From assembly GCA_022650895.1 (NCBI GenBank), contig JALCQC010000019.1, forward strand, positions 1-50,289: a DNA stretch of 50,289 bases. The letters run 5' to 3'. Numbering within the stretch: the stretch's first letter is position 1; the number at the start of each line of letters is the position of its first letter. Source of the DNA: Bifidobacteriaceae bacterium. Its GTDB lineage: Bacteria > Actinomycetota > Actinomycetes > Actinomycetales > Bifidobacteriaceae. Below the pieces are notes generated by a model. That model saw only the letters and a program-made list of their open reading frames with translations, was not told where the DNA came from and ran no database searches. Shown one piece after another: positions 27,176 through 34,651 of this stretch. Made by a program: the position numbers and the translations under genes.

Positions 27176-28726
27176 ATGCCATGCACCACCATTCTGGTCG
27201 GTAAAGCCGCCAGCTACGATGGCTCCACCATCATCGCCCGCAATGAGGATTCGAGCAACGGGGAGTTCAATCCCAAGCGCTTTGTCGTCGTCACGCCGAG
27301 CGAGCAGCCGCGCCACTACCGCTCCGTCATCAGTCACGTTGAGATCGACCTGCCGGACGATCCGCTGCAGTACACCGCCACCCCCAACGCGATCCTGAAG
27401 GACGGAATCTGGGGAGAGGCCGGCGTGAACTCCGCCAACGTGGGCATGAGCGCCACCGAGACCCTCACCACCAACGAGCGCGTCCTCGGTGCCGATCCCT
27501 TCGTGGAAAGGGTCCGCGCCAAAGGCAAGCCCGGCGAGGAAGGCTATGTGCCCGGGATCGCGGGAGGCATTGGCGAGGAGGACTTCCTCACCATCACCCT
27601 GCCTTATGCAAAGACCGCCCGTGAAGCTGTCCGTAGGCTCGGCTCCCTTCTGGAGAAGTACGGAACCTATGAGATGAATGGCGTCGCCTTCTCCGATGTG
27701 GACGAGATCTGGTGGCTCGAGACCGTCGGCGGCCATCACTGGATTGCCAAGCGCGTTCCCGACGAAGCGTACGTGACCATGCCGAACCAGCTGGGAATCG
27801 ACGAATTCGATCTCGACGACGCCTTCGGCGATCAGGAAAACCACATGTGCTCGGCGGATCTGCGTGAGTTCATAGAGGACAACCACCTCGACCTCAGCGT
27901 GGACGGCGACGGCGTGGCCTTCAACCCACGCGACGCCTTCGGCTCCCACTCCGACGAGGACCACGTGTACAACACGCCGCGCGCCTGGTACATGCAGCGC
28001 TTCCTCAACCCCTACGACGAGGACTGGGACACCGTCGAGGCCCTTCACAGCCCGCAGTCCAACGACATTCCGTGGGCGCGCCAGCCTGAACGCAAGGTGA
28101 CCATCGAAGACGTCAAGTACGTGCTCAGCTCGCACTACCAGGGCACCCCCTACGACCCCTACGGTCACCAAGGCACGCCGGAATCGCGCAAGCTCTACCG
28201 CCCCATCGGCATCAACCGCCAGTCCGAACTGTCCGTGATCCAGATGCGCCCTTACCGTCCGGCCGCCTACCGCGCCGTCCAGTGGATCGCCTTCGGTTCG
28301 AACCCGTTCAACACGCTCGTGCCGTTCTACACCAACATCGACACCACGCCTGCCTACCTCGATGACACCACCGCACGCGTGACCACCGAGAACTTCTACT
28401 GGGCCAACCGCGTCATCGCCGCCCTCGCGGACGCGCACTTCGGCGACAACCAGGCGCACATCGGCCGCTATCAGGAGAAGACAAGCGCCTTCGGCCACCA
28501 GAACCTCATCGCCACTGACAAGGCACTCGCGGCAGACGGGACTGACGCCGACGCGCATTCCGGTGATGCAGCTGCCGTAGATGATGCCACCGTCAAGCGC
28601 ACGCTCGAGCAGGCCAACCAGAAGCTGGCCGACTTCCTCAAGCAGGAGACCGACGCGCTGCTCGACGACGTCCTCTACACCACCAGCATGAAGATGCACA
28701 ACGGCTTCTTCCTCTCGGACAACTGA
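27176..28726 (+). CDS. pepD: C69-family dipeptidase
   Basis: 516 residues. Begins [13 protein letters not shown] with the nucleophile C3, which becomes N-terminal after processing, as in Ntn-hydrolase dipeptidases of family C69. [27 protein letters not shown] and [22 protein letters not shown] are typical blocks. The ATG at 27176 is preceded by GGAAAGAAG, and starting here puts the catalytic cysteine at position 3; a frame extension to 27128 would bury it. Cleaves dipeptides in the cytoplasm. A strong terminator follows about 70 nt after the stop codon. Confidence 0.92.
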   Translation: MPCTTILVGKAASYDGSTIIARNEDSSNGEFNPKRFVVVTPSEQPRHYRSVISHVEIDLPDDPLQYTATPNAILKDGIWGEAGVNSANVGMSATETLTTNERVLGADPFVERVRAKGKPGEEGYVPGIAGGIGEEDFLTITLPYAKTAREAVRRLGSLLEKYGTYEMNGVAFSDVDEIWWLETVGGHHWIAKRVPDEAYVTMPNQLGIDEFDLDDAFGDQENHMCSADLREFIEDNHLDLSVDGDGVAFNPRDAFGSHSDEDHVYNTPRAWYMQRFLNPYDEDWDTVEALHSPQSNDIPWARQPERKVTIEDVKYVLSSHYQGTPYDPYGHQGTPESRKLYRPIGINRQSELSVIQMRPYRPAAYRAVQWIAFGSNPFNTLVPFYTNIDTTPAYLDDTTARVTTENFYWANRVIAALADAHFGDNQAHIGRYQEKTSAFGHQNLIATDKALAADGTDADAHSGDAAAVDDATVKRTLEQANQKLADFLKQETDALLDDVLYTTSMKMHNGFFLSDN

Positions 28727-28794
28727 GTGCAGAATAAGCCGGCTATGCATCAGAGAGCGGAGTAGACGGCCGAGAGTAAAATAGCTGAGCCGAG

Positions 28795-28840
28795 ATCCCC
28801 GTTGGTCGCCTGCAGAACAGGCTGTCAACGGGGATTTTTT
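28795..28840 (+). terminator. Rho-independent terminator after pepD
   Basis: ATCCCCGTTG (28795-28804) pairs with CAACGGGGAT (28826-28835), followed by a six-T run. The loop has its own small stem, GCCTG/CAGGC. Confidence 0.9.
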
Positions 28841-28927
28841 CTCTGTGCACGGCACGGTTTCTGCGTCGACTTTCCGCATCGACCCGCTGACGACCACTCG
28901 GTTAACAGTCTGTTCGCGATGTGCTCT

Positions 28928-28933
28928 TAGACT
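28928..28933 (+). promoter_or_regulatory. -10 box of fhs, probable leaderless start
   Basis: TAGACT ends 6 nt before the ATG at 28940, so the expected first base of the mRNA is the A of the start codon. TTAACA at 28902-28907 is a possible but badly spaced (20 nt) -35. Confidence 0.45.
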
Positions 28934-28939
28934 GAACTC

Positions 28940-30463
28940 ATGAGCACATTCGAATCTTTTGTTTCCGCCTATGGACCTCTCTCCAAGATCGATGCCTTCG
29001 GCTATCTCTCCTCCCTCGCCAACGATCCTGCGGCTCCGCGTAAACAGGGCAAAGTAGTCCTCGTCACCGCAGACACACCACTCAAGGCCTCCCGCGGCGA
29101 AGGCAAAACCACCGCCACCGTCGCGCTCACCGATGCCCTCCGCGCTCGCGGCATTGACGCAACCGCAGTTCTCCGTCAACCGAGCATGGGTATCACCGCG
29201 GCAGGCTCCAAGGGCGGTGCCTCTGGTGGTGGCAAGGCCTCCCTCAAGAACCCCGAGATCGCAGACTGGGGACTCTTCGGCGAAATGATGCGCATCGCCA
29301 CCGCACAGAATCTCATTGTCTCCCTCGCCGAAAAGGCATTGGAAGAGGGGAAACTCACCGAGATTCTGCTACCTCGCGTCTCCGAGGTGCCGTCGAAATC
29401 ACTGCGCAGCATTGCCGTTGCCGGTGGAAAAGTCGCGGAGAAATGCGTACTGTCACCCACTTCCGAGATGATGCAGATCGTCACACTTTCCCGTTCCGTA
29501 ACTGAGCTGAAAAACCGCATCAACGCGCTCATCGTCGGCACGCTCGACGGCAAGCCTGTCACCGCTTCGGAAGTCGCCGACGCCGACCGCATCGTCACCG
29601 TCCTCGGTGACGCCGTCCAACCGGCACTGCTCGAAACGCAAAACGGATCGCCCATCTACATGCACTGTGGGCCCTTCGCCAACGTCTCCATCGGCATTCC
29701 CAGCCTCATCTCTGTCGAGATGGCCTGCGCCCGCCATGACATCGTCTTCGTCGAGGCTGGCTACGGCACCGACATGGGGGCGCAGAAGTGGCTCGACATC
29801 GCCGCCCGTGAATACGGGGCCCAGTGGCCGGTTGCCGCGGTTGTGGTCACGCGTGCCTCCACCTGGCGTGACGATCCCGCGCTGCAGTGGCGTTATCCCT
29901 TCCACATCCAGCGTTTGGAGAATGCCGGTGTTCCCAGCTTCCCGCTGCTGAACCTGTGGGAGGGAGAGGACGACCTGCTGCCGTCCCTGCGCGAGCATGC
30001 CACGGAGCAGGGCTTCCGTGATCCCATCGCCGGCAATCTCTTCCGCGATGGTTCCGACGCCCTCGTTCCCCAGCTTGACGATTTCATCGCCGCTGTCACC
30101 ACGCCTTCCGCCGCTGATCTGGCCGCGATGGTTCCGCAGAGCACGGCGGGGCAGACGGTTGTCTCCAAGCTCAAAGACATCATCGCGGTCTCCTACGGAG
30201 TTCCCGCGGAGCGCGTGTTGGAGAAGGAGACCTTTGAGCCTTCACTTGCGGCGGCGACCAAGTTGGCGGCCGATGCGGGCATTGACATTGATAAGCTTGT
30301 TGTCTGCCCGGTCAAGTCCCCGGCGACCATGACCGACAACGATGCACTGCCGGCGTCCGAACGCACGGTGACGCTGAAGAAGGCGGAAGTCCATGCAGGT
30401 GCCGGACTGCTGCACGTGAACCTCACCACGTCGCTCACCACCGCTATGCCGAAGATTGTGTGA
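28940..30463 (+). CDS. fhs: Formate-tetrahydrofolate ligase, short divergent form
   Basis: 507 residues against about 555 in most bacteria. The ATP site GEGKTT lies at 53-58, followed by VLRQPSMGITAAGSKGGASGGG, which matches the family block but lacks the usual G-P-x-x-G-x-K wording. FVEAGYGTDMGAQKW and DGSDALVPQLD are also recognisable. The enzyme joins formate to tetrahydrofolate with ATP, giving 10-formyl-THF for purine and formyl-Met synthesis; useful in a fermenter that makes formate. A -10 box abuts the start codon and a terminator follows, so the gene is a single unit. Confidence 0.9.
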   Translation: MSTFESFVSAYGPLSKIDAFGYLSSLANDPAAPRKQGKVVLVTADTPLKASRGEGKTTATVALTDALRARGIDATAVLRQPSMGITAAGSKGGASGGGKASLKNPEIADWGLFGEMMRIATAQNLIVSLAEKALEEGKLTEILLPRVSEVPSKSLRSIAVAGGKVAEKCVLSPTSEMMQIVTLSRSVTELKNRINALIVGTLDGKPVTASEVADADRIVTVLGDAVQPALLETQNGSPIYMHCGPFANVSIGIPSLISVEMACARHDIVFVEAGYGTDMGAQKWLDIAAREYGAQWPVAAVVVTRASTWRDDPALQWRYPFHIQRLENAGVPSFPLLNLWEGEDDLLPSLREHATEQGFRDPIAGNLFRDGSDALVPQLDDFIAAVTTPSAADLAAMVPQSTAGQTVVSKLKDIIAVSYGVPAERVLEKETFEPSLAAATKLAADAGIDIDKLVVCPVKSPATMTDNDALPASERTVTLKKAEVHAGAGLLHVNLTTSLTTAMPKIV

Positions 30464-30523
30464 GTGGAAAACGTCCGCTGAGAAACAATAGTGATGGAAT
30501 GCTGGCGATATTCGGCGTTCCGC

Positions 30524-30554
30524 AACGGGGAGGGCTGCAACCTTCCCCGTTTTT
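30524..30554 (+). terminator. Rho-independent terminator after fhs
   Basis: AACGGGGAGG (30524-30533) pairs with CCTTCCCCGTT (30541-30551) with one bulged T and a 7-nt loop, then five T's. Confidence 0.85.
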
Positions 30555-30580
30555 GTTTTCCGGCAACGGGGTAGAACTAC

Positions 30581-30619
30581 ATGGGTCTGTGCATACAGGC
30601 CCTATGCGTACAGACCCAT
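30581..30619. repeat. Strong hairpin in the fhs-GH51 gap
   Basis: ATGGGTCTGT (30581-30590) pairs perfectly with ACAGACCCAT (30610-30619); inside, GCATA (30591-30595) pairs with TATGC (30603-30607), leaving a 2-nt bulge. No T-run. It lies between the fhs terminator and the GH51 promoter; role unknown, possibly a second transcription barrier. Confidence 0.6.
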
Positions 30620-30716
30620 TGTGTGTATGGCGGTGTGCTGTTGTCGAGGTTCATGATGATCGGACATTGCGTTCCATGGCGTGTCGCCTGTCAATGCGGG
30701 AATCTTCCGTGCTGAA

Positions 30717-30744
30717 TTGCAAAATAAAAACTTCCGCGTATAAT
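30717..30744 (+). promoter_or_regulatory. Promoter of the glycan-utilisation locus
   Basis: TTGCAA (30717-30722), 16-nt spacer, TATAAT (30739-30744): a near-consensus sigma70-type promoter. Two LacI-type palindromes follow it, so the strong promoter is probably held off by a repressor. Confidence 0.75.
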
Positions 30745-30757
30745 TTTCGATAACAAG

Positions 30758-30775
30758 AAGTACAACGATGTACTA
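30758..30775. promoter_or_regulatory. LacI-type operator 1
   Basis: AAGTACAACGATGTACTA matches the palindrome TAGTACAACGTTGTACTA at 16 of 18 bases and has the central CG typical of LacI-family operators. It lies just past the predicted transcription start. Confidence 0.7.
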
Positions 30776-30813
30776 ACTCAGCACGACGTCAGAAAGAACT
30801 GGCCCGCAGCAGT

Positions 30814-30831
30814 TAGGACAACGTTGTACTA
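30814..30831. promoter_or_regulatory. LacI-type operator 2
   Basis: TAGGACAACGTTGTACTA matches the same palindrome at 17 of 18 bases. Its centre is 56 bp from that of operator 1, a spacing that would allow looping. The likely binder is the LacI protein at 42566. Confidence 0.7.
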
Positions 30832-30860
30832 AACGTTTGACTTCAAGGTGGAAGATAAGC

Positions 30861-32369
30861 ATGTCACATGCAAAACTAGTGGTTGACGAACAGTTCAAAA
30901 TCGGTCCGGTGAACGACCGTCTCTTCGGATCCTTCGTCGAGCATCTCGGCCGGTGCGTCTACAGCGGCATCTACGAACCAGGACACCCGAGCGCCGACGA
31001 GGAAGGCTTCCGCACCGACGTCATCGACCTCGTCAAGGAACTGGGAGCGACGACCATCCGCTACCCAGGTGGCAACTTCGTCTCTGGATTCCGCTGGCGC
31101 GACTCGGTGGGACCCCGCGAGAACCGTCCGGCCCGCCTCGACCTCGCCTGGCACTCCACTGAAACCAATCAGGTCGGCGTCCACGAGTTCTCTCACTGGC
31201 TCCACAAGGTGGGTTCCGAACTCATGATGGCGGTGAACCTTGGAACCGCGGGAACCCAAGAGGCTCTCGACCTGCTCGAATACTGCAACATCCCCGGCGG
31301 CACGGCACTGTCCGAAGAGCGCAAGAAGAACGGTCAGAAGGATCCCTTCAACGTCCGGATGTGGTGCCTGGGCAACGAGATGGACGGAGAATGGCAGCTC
31401 GGCCACAAGAACGCCGAGGACTATGGCAAGCTCGCCCAGATGACGGCGGCCGGAATGCGGCAGATGGACCCCGACCTTGAGCTCGTGGTCTGCGGTTCCT
31501 CGAGCCACGTCCAGCCCACCTTCGGATCGTGGGAGCGCACGGTGCTGCAGCAGTCCTATGACAATGTGGACTACGTGTCCTGCCACGCCTACTACCACCC
31601 CGAAGACGGCGACATGAAAAGCTTCCTGGCCTCCGGCGTCGACATGGATGGGTTCATCAAAGAGGTGGGCTCCATCATCGACTCGACCAAGGCCGAACTC
31701 AAGTCGGACCACAACGTGTACATCTCCTTCGACGAGTGGAACGTGTGGTACATCGACTCCGAGCCGTCCAAGAACCCCGAAGGCATCGACAACTGGCCGG
31801 TGGCTCCCCGCCTCCTCGAGGACATCTACAGCGTGGCCGACGCCGTGGTCTTCGGAGACCTCCTGATCACCCTGCTCAAGAACGCCGACCGGGTGCAGGC
31901 CGCCTCCCTCGCTCAGCTCGTCAACGTCATCGCACCGATCATGACGGAGCCCGGTGGCCCCGCCTGGCGCCAGACCACCTTCTTCCCCTTCTCCCTGACG
32001 GCGAAATACGCCAAGGGCGGGCAGGTGTTCTCGCCGAAACTCGCCTCCGAGGAGATGGAGACCGCGAAGTACGGAGAGGTCGACACCGTCGACTCGGTGG
32101 CGGTGAAGTGCGCAGACGGAAGCATCGCGATCTTCGCAGTGAACCGTTCCCTCGACGAAGAGGCAGATTTCGAGGTGGAGCTGCCGAACGCCGCCGTATC
32201 TCAAGTGAGCGCCCAGACGCTTACTGACGACGACATCAACGCGAAGAACACTCTGGAGAACCAGACGCGCGTGGGCATGAAGGAAAACCTCACGGCGTCC
32301 CTGGATGCGGACGGCACAGTCAGTGTGAGTCTTCCTCCGGTCTCCTGGACCGTAGTGCACGTGAAGTGA
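30861..32369 (+). CDS. GH51 alpha-L-arabinofuranosidase
   Basis: 502 residues, normal for intracellular GH51. The acid/base is E173 in WCLGNEMDG and the nucleophile E292 in ISFDEWNVWY; IRYPGGNFVSGFRWRD is the family's substrate-loop block. Releases terminal alpha-L-arabinofuranose from arabinan, arabinoxylan or glycoprotein oligosaccharides. No signal peptide. First gene behind the LacI-controlled promoter; AAGGTGG precedes the ATG at 30861, and the frame extension to 30837 would start right on the promoter-proximal leader without a good ribosome site. Followed after 82 nt by the GH36 gene. Confidence 0.93.
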   Translation: MSHAKLVVDEQFKIGPVNDRLFGSFVEHLGRCVYSGIYEPGHPSADEEGFRTDVIDLVKELGATTIRYPGGNFVSGFRWRDSVGPRENRPARLDLAWHSTETNQVGVHEFSHWLHKVGSELMMAVNLGTAGTQEALDLLEYCNIPGGTALSEERKKNGQKDPFNVRMWCLGNEMDGEWQLGHKNAEDYGKLAQMTAAGMRQMDPDLELVVCGSSSHVQPTFGSWERTVLQQSYDNVDYVSCHAYYHPEDGDMKSFLASGVDMDGFIKEVGSIIDSTKAELKSDHNVYISFDEWNVWYIDSEPSKNPEGIDNWPVAPRLLEDIYSVADAVVFGDLLITLLKNADRVQAASLAQLVNVIAPIMTEPGGPAWRQTTFFPFSLTAKYAKGGQVFSPKLASEEMETAKYGEVDTVDSVAVKCADGSIAIFAVNRSLDEEADFEVELPNAAVSQVSAQTLTDDDINAKNTLENQTRVGMKENLTASLDADGTVSVSLPPVSWTVVHVK

Positions 32370-32451
32370 GCGGCCGGAAACGGCTGCAACGGTAGCGGAC
32401 GGGCGTTCGTGGACCGCGGCAAATCATCGAAACGAAGAGTGAAGGTGACAA

Positions 32452-34632
32452 ATGAAAGTTCTCGCACAGAACGAAAAAGTAGGGGCCGACGAGCTTCCCG
32501 TTGATGGTGTCTTGAGATGGGGCAATGGTGTCCTCTCGCTCACCTTCAGCGTCTCGTCCGATGGTCCTGTCCTCCTTGCGGGGATAGTCGGCCGAGGAAT
32601 GACCCAGCGCACGATCGAAGCGCTGCCGATCGTCGAGATTCTCGCGCCGAACTCCGGAAGGACGATGAACCATCAGCGTCTTTCCGACACCCAGGTGGGT
32701 TCTCGTCTCCGCTTTGTCTCGGCGCAGGCCATGCGGTCGGGAGACGCTTTCCGACTCGAGATCGCACAGTGGGACGAGGAAGACGGCATCCGTGTACTCA
32801 GCCACTTCGAGGTCGCCGCAGAGGCAAGCAGTCTGCGTACCTTCGCCACACTTCACGCGGAAAAGCGCTTCGTGGCGGAATCCATCTCCTCGCTGTACCT
32901 TCCCGTCCCGATCGACGAGAAAAAGCAGGACATCGAAGAGACCACTGTGTATTGGGCCGACAGCGCCTGGTCCGCCGAAAACAACTGGCACTCGCAGAAA
33001 CTGCGCGACGGCGCCCTCACCGACATCGACACCGTCACGAATCCGCGCGTACCCAGCAACCGCATGAGGATCAGCTCCCACTCGACATGGTCGACGGGGG
33101 AGTACCTCCCGATGGGAATCGTCGAAACCTCGACTCCCGCTCATTCTTTCTCGATGATGTGGCAGATCGAGAACAACGGACCGTGGTCCTGGGAGATCGG
33201 TGAGGGTCTCGCCGGACTGCATGTGCTCGCGACAGGCCCTACCTATGACGAGCATCAGTGGGCGGCCGTCCTTGAGGCGGGACAGGAGTTCCAGACTGTC
33301 CCCGCCTCAATGGCCGTCGTCTCAGGCAACTGGCAGGATGCGGCCGTCGAAATGACGCGTCACCGCAGAAACCTCGTCGCCCAAGGACACCACCGCGCGA
33401 CGCAGAACGAAGTCGGCAAGAACTCCTCTACCAAGGTCGTCTACAACGACTACATGAACACGCTCTTCGGAGACCCGACCCTAGAAAAGGAACGCCCCCT
33501 CATCGAGGCGGCCGGCAAGGTCGGAGCTGATGTCTTCTGCATCGACGCCGGCTGGTACGACTCCAACGACGGCGGATGGTGGGACTCGGTCGGCGAATGG
33601 CAACCCTCTACGAACCGTTTTGGGGACAGCGGTCTTGGAGTCGTCATCGACCTCATCCGAGAAGCGGGAATGGAACCCGGGCTCTGGCTGGAGCCAGAAG
33701 TGGTGGGCGTAAAATCACCCATCGCCCGTTCCCTCCCATCCTCCGCCTTTTTCAGCCGCTTCGGCGAAAGAGTCCAGGACGACGGACGGTACCTGCTTGA
33801 CATGCGCTCGCCCGAGACACGTCGTCATCTTGATGAGACCGTTGATCGGCTGATTGCGCAGTTTGGTGTCAAATTCTTCAAATTCGACGATAACTCCGTT
33901 CCCGGGCCCGGCAGCATGACCGACTCGGAGACTCCCGGCGAGGCGCTGCTCGGTCACGGACGTGCCTACTTGGAGTGGTTCGACGCCCTCCGTGCCCGTC
34001 ACCCCGATGTCATGTTCGAGAACTGCGGATCGGGGGCGATGCGGTCGGATTACGCCATGCTGTCCCGCTTCGATCTTCAGTCGACGTCGGATCAGTGCAA
34101 CCCCTCCATTTACGCGGCCATCGCGGCCGGCGCCTCCCTCAGTGTTCTTCCCGAACAGCAGGGCAACTGGGGTTATGCGCAGCAGGAGATGGACATCGAG
34201 ACTGCCGCCTTCACTCTCGCCGCGGGCCTTCTTGGGAGGCTGTACCTTTCGGGATTCATTGACCGCATGGACGATGAACATCTGCGTCTGGTGCGCGAGG
34301 CTATCCAGCTGCACCGCACGGTCCTTGATGAGCAAAGTGATCTCGTGCCGTGGTGGCCACTGGGGTTGCCCGACTTCAACTCCAGCTGGCAGGCGGTGGG
34401 ACTCCGTCATGACACCGGCGCTGCATTCGATGGCTACATGACGCTGTGGCACCGTTCGGGAGAACAGGAGACCGTCATCGAGGTTCCCGAAGGCGTCTCC
34501 ATCACCCCGGTGTTCCCGACGACCGGCGTTGAACCCTGGGCCATCCACAGGATCGATGCCACACACGTATCCGTGACGGCGAGCGTGGAACGTCCTTCCG
34601 CCCGTGTCTTCACGGTGAACGACGAGAAGTAA
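32452..34632 (+). CDS. GH36-family glycosidase (alpha-galactosidase-like, altered active site)
   Basis: 726 residues: N-terminal beta-sandwich, (beta/alpha)8 barrel and C-terminal beta domain, as in GH36. By alignment of motifs, the nucleophile is D479 in FKFDDNS and the acid/base D547 in STSDQ; ENCGSGAMRSD (523-533) matches the usual ENC-SGGGRFD. The usual nucleophile motif is KWD[MY]N-R; here it reads KFDDNS, so the residue after Asn is Ser, not Arg. An alpha-galactosidase is the default call, but the clan also handles beta-L-arabinopyranosides, stereochemically alike. Cytoplasmic. GAAGGTG precedes the ATG. It sits between two arabinofuranosidases. Confidence 0.85.
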   Translation: MKVLAQNEKVGADELPVDGVLRWGNGVLSLTFSVSSDGPVLLAGIVGRGMTQRTIEALPIVEILAPNSGRTMNHQRLSDTQVGSRLRFVSAQAMRSGDAFRLEIAQWDEEDGIRVLSHFEVAAEASSLRTFATLHAEKRFVAESISSLYLPVPIDEKKQDIEETTVYWADSAWSAENNWHSQKLRDGALTDIDTVTNPRVPSNRMRISSHSTWSTGEYLPMGIVETSTPAHSFSMMWQIENNGPWSWEIGEGLAGLHVLATGPTYDEHQWAAVLEAGQEFQTVPASMAVVSGNWQDAAVEMTRHRRNLVAQGHHRATQNEVGKNSSTKVVYNDYMNTLFGDPTLEKERPLIEAAGKVGADVFCIDAGWYDSNDGGWWDSVGEWQPSTNRFGDSGLGVVIDLIREAGMEPGLWLEPEVVGVKSPIARSLPSSAFFSRFGERVQDDGRYLLDMRSPETRRHLDETVDRLIAQFGVKFFKFDDNSVPGPGSMTDSETPGEALLGHGRAYLEWFDALRARHPDVMFENCGSGAMRSDYAMLSRFDLQSTSDQCNPSIYAAIAAGASLSVLPEQQGNWGYAQQEMDIETAAFTLAAGLLGRLYLSGFIDRMDDEHLRLVREAIQLHRTVLDEQSDLVPWWPLGLPDFNSSWQAVGLRHDTGAAFDGYMTLWHRSGEQETVIEVPEGVSITPVFPTTGVEPWAIHRIDATHVSVTASVERPSARVFTVNDEK

Positions 34633-34651
34633 CAAAGGAGGGGATAAGGCA

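Noticed and set aside
28727-28939. Riboswitch upstream of fhs
   Set aside because: The only structure is the pepD terminator, and the -10 box next to the fhs start codon leaves no 5' leader for a riboswitch.
27080-29179. 699-codon open frame antisense to pepD
   Set aside because: It mirrors the codon structure of a well-supported C69 gene on the other strand, has no domain and no ribosome site; a shadow of GC-biased codons.
30876-32360. 494-codon open frame antisense to GH51
   Set aside because: Lies entirely opposite a gene with intact catalytic residues; no independent support.
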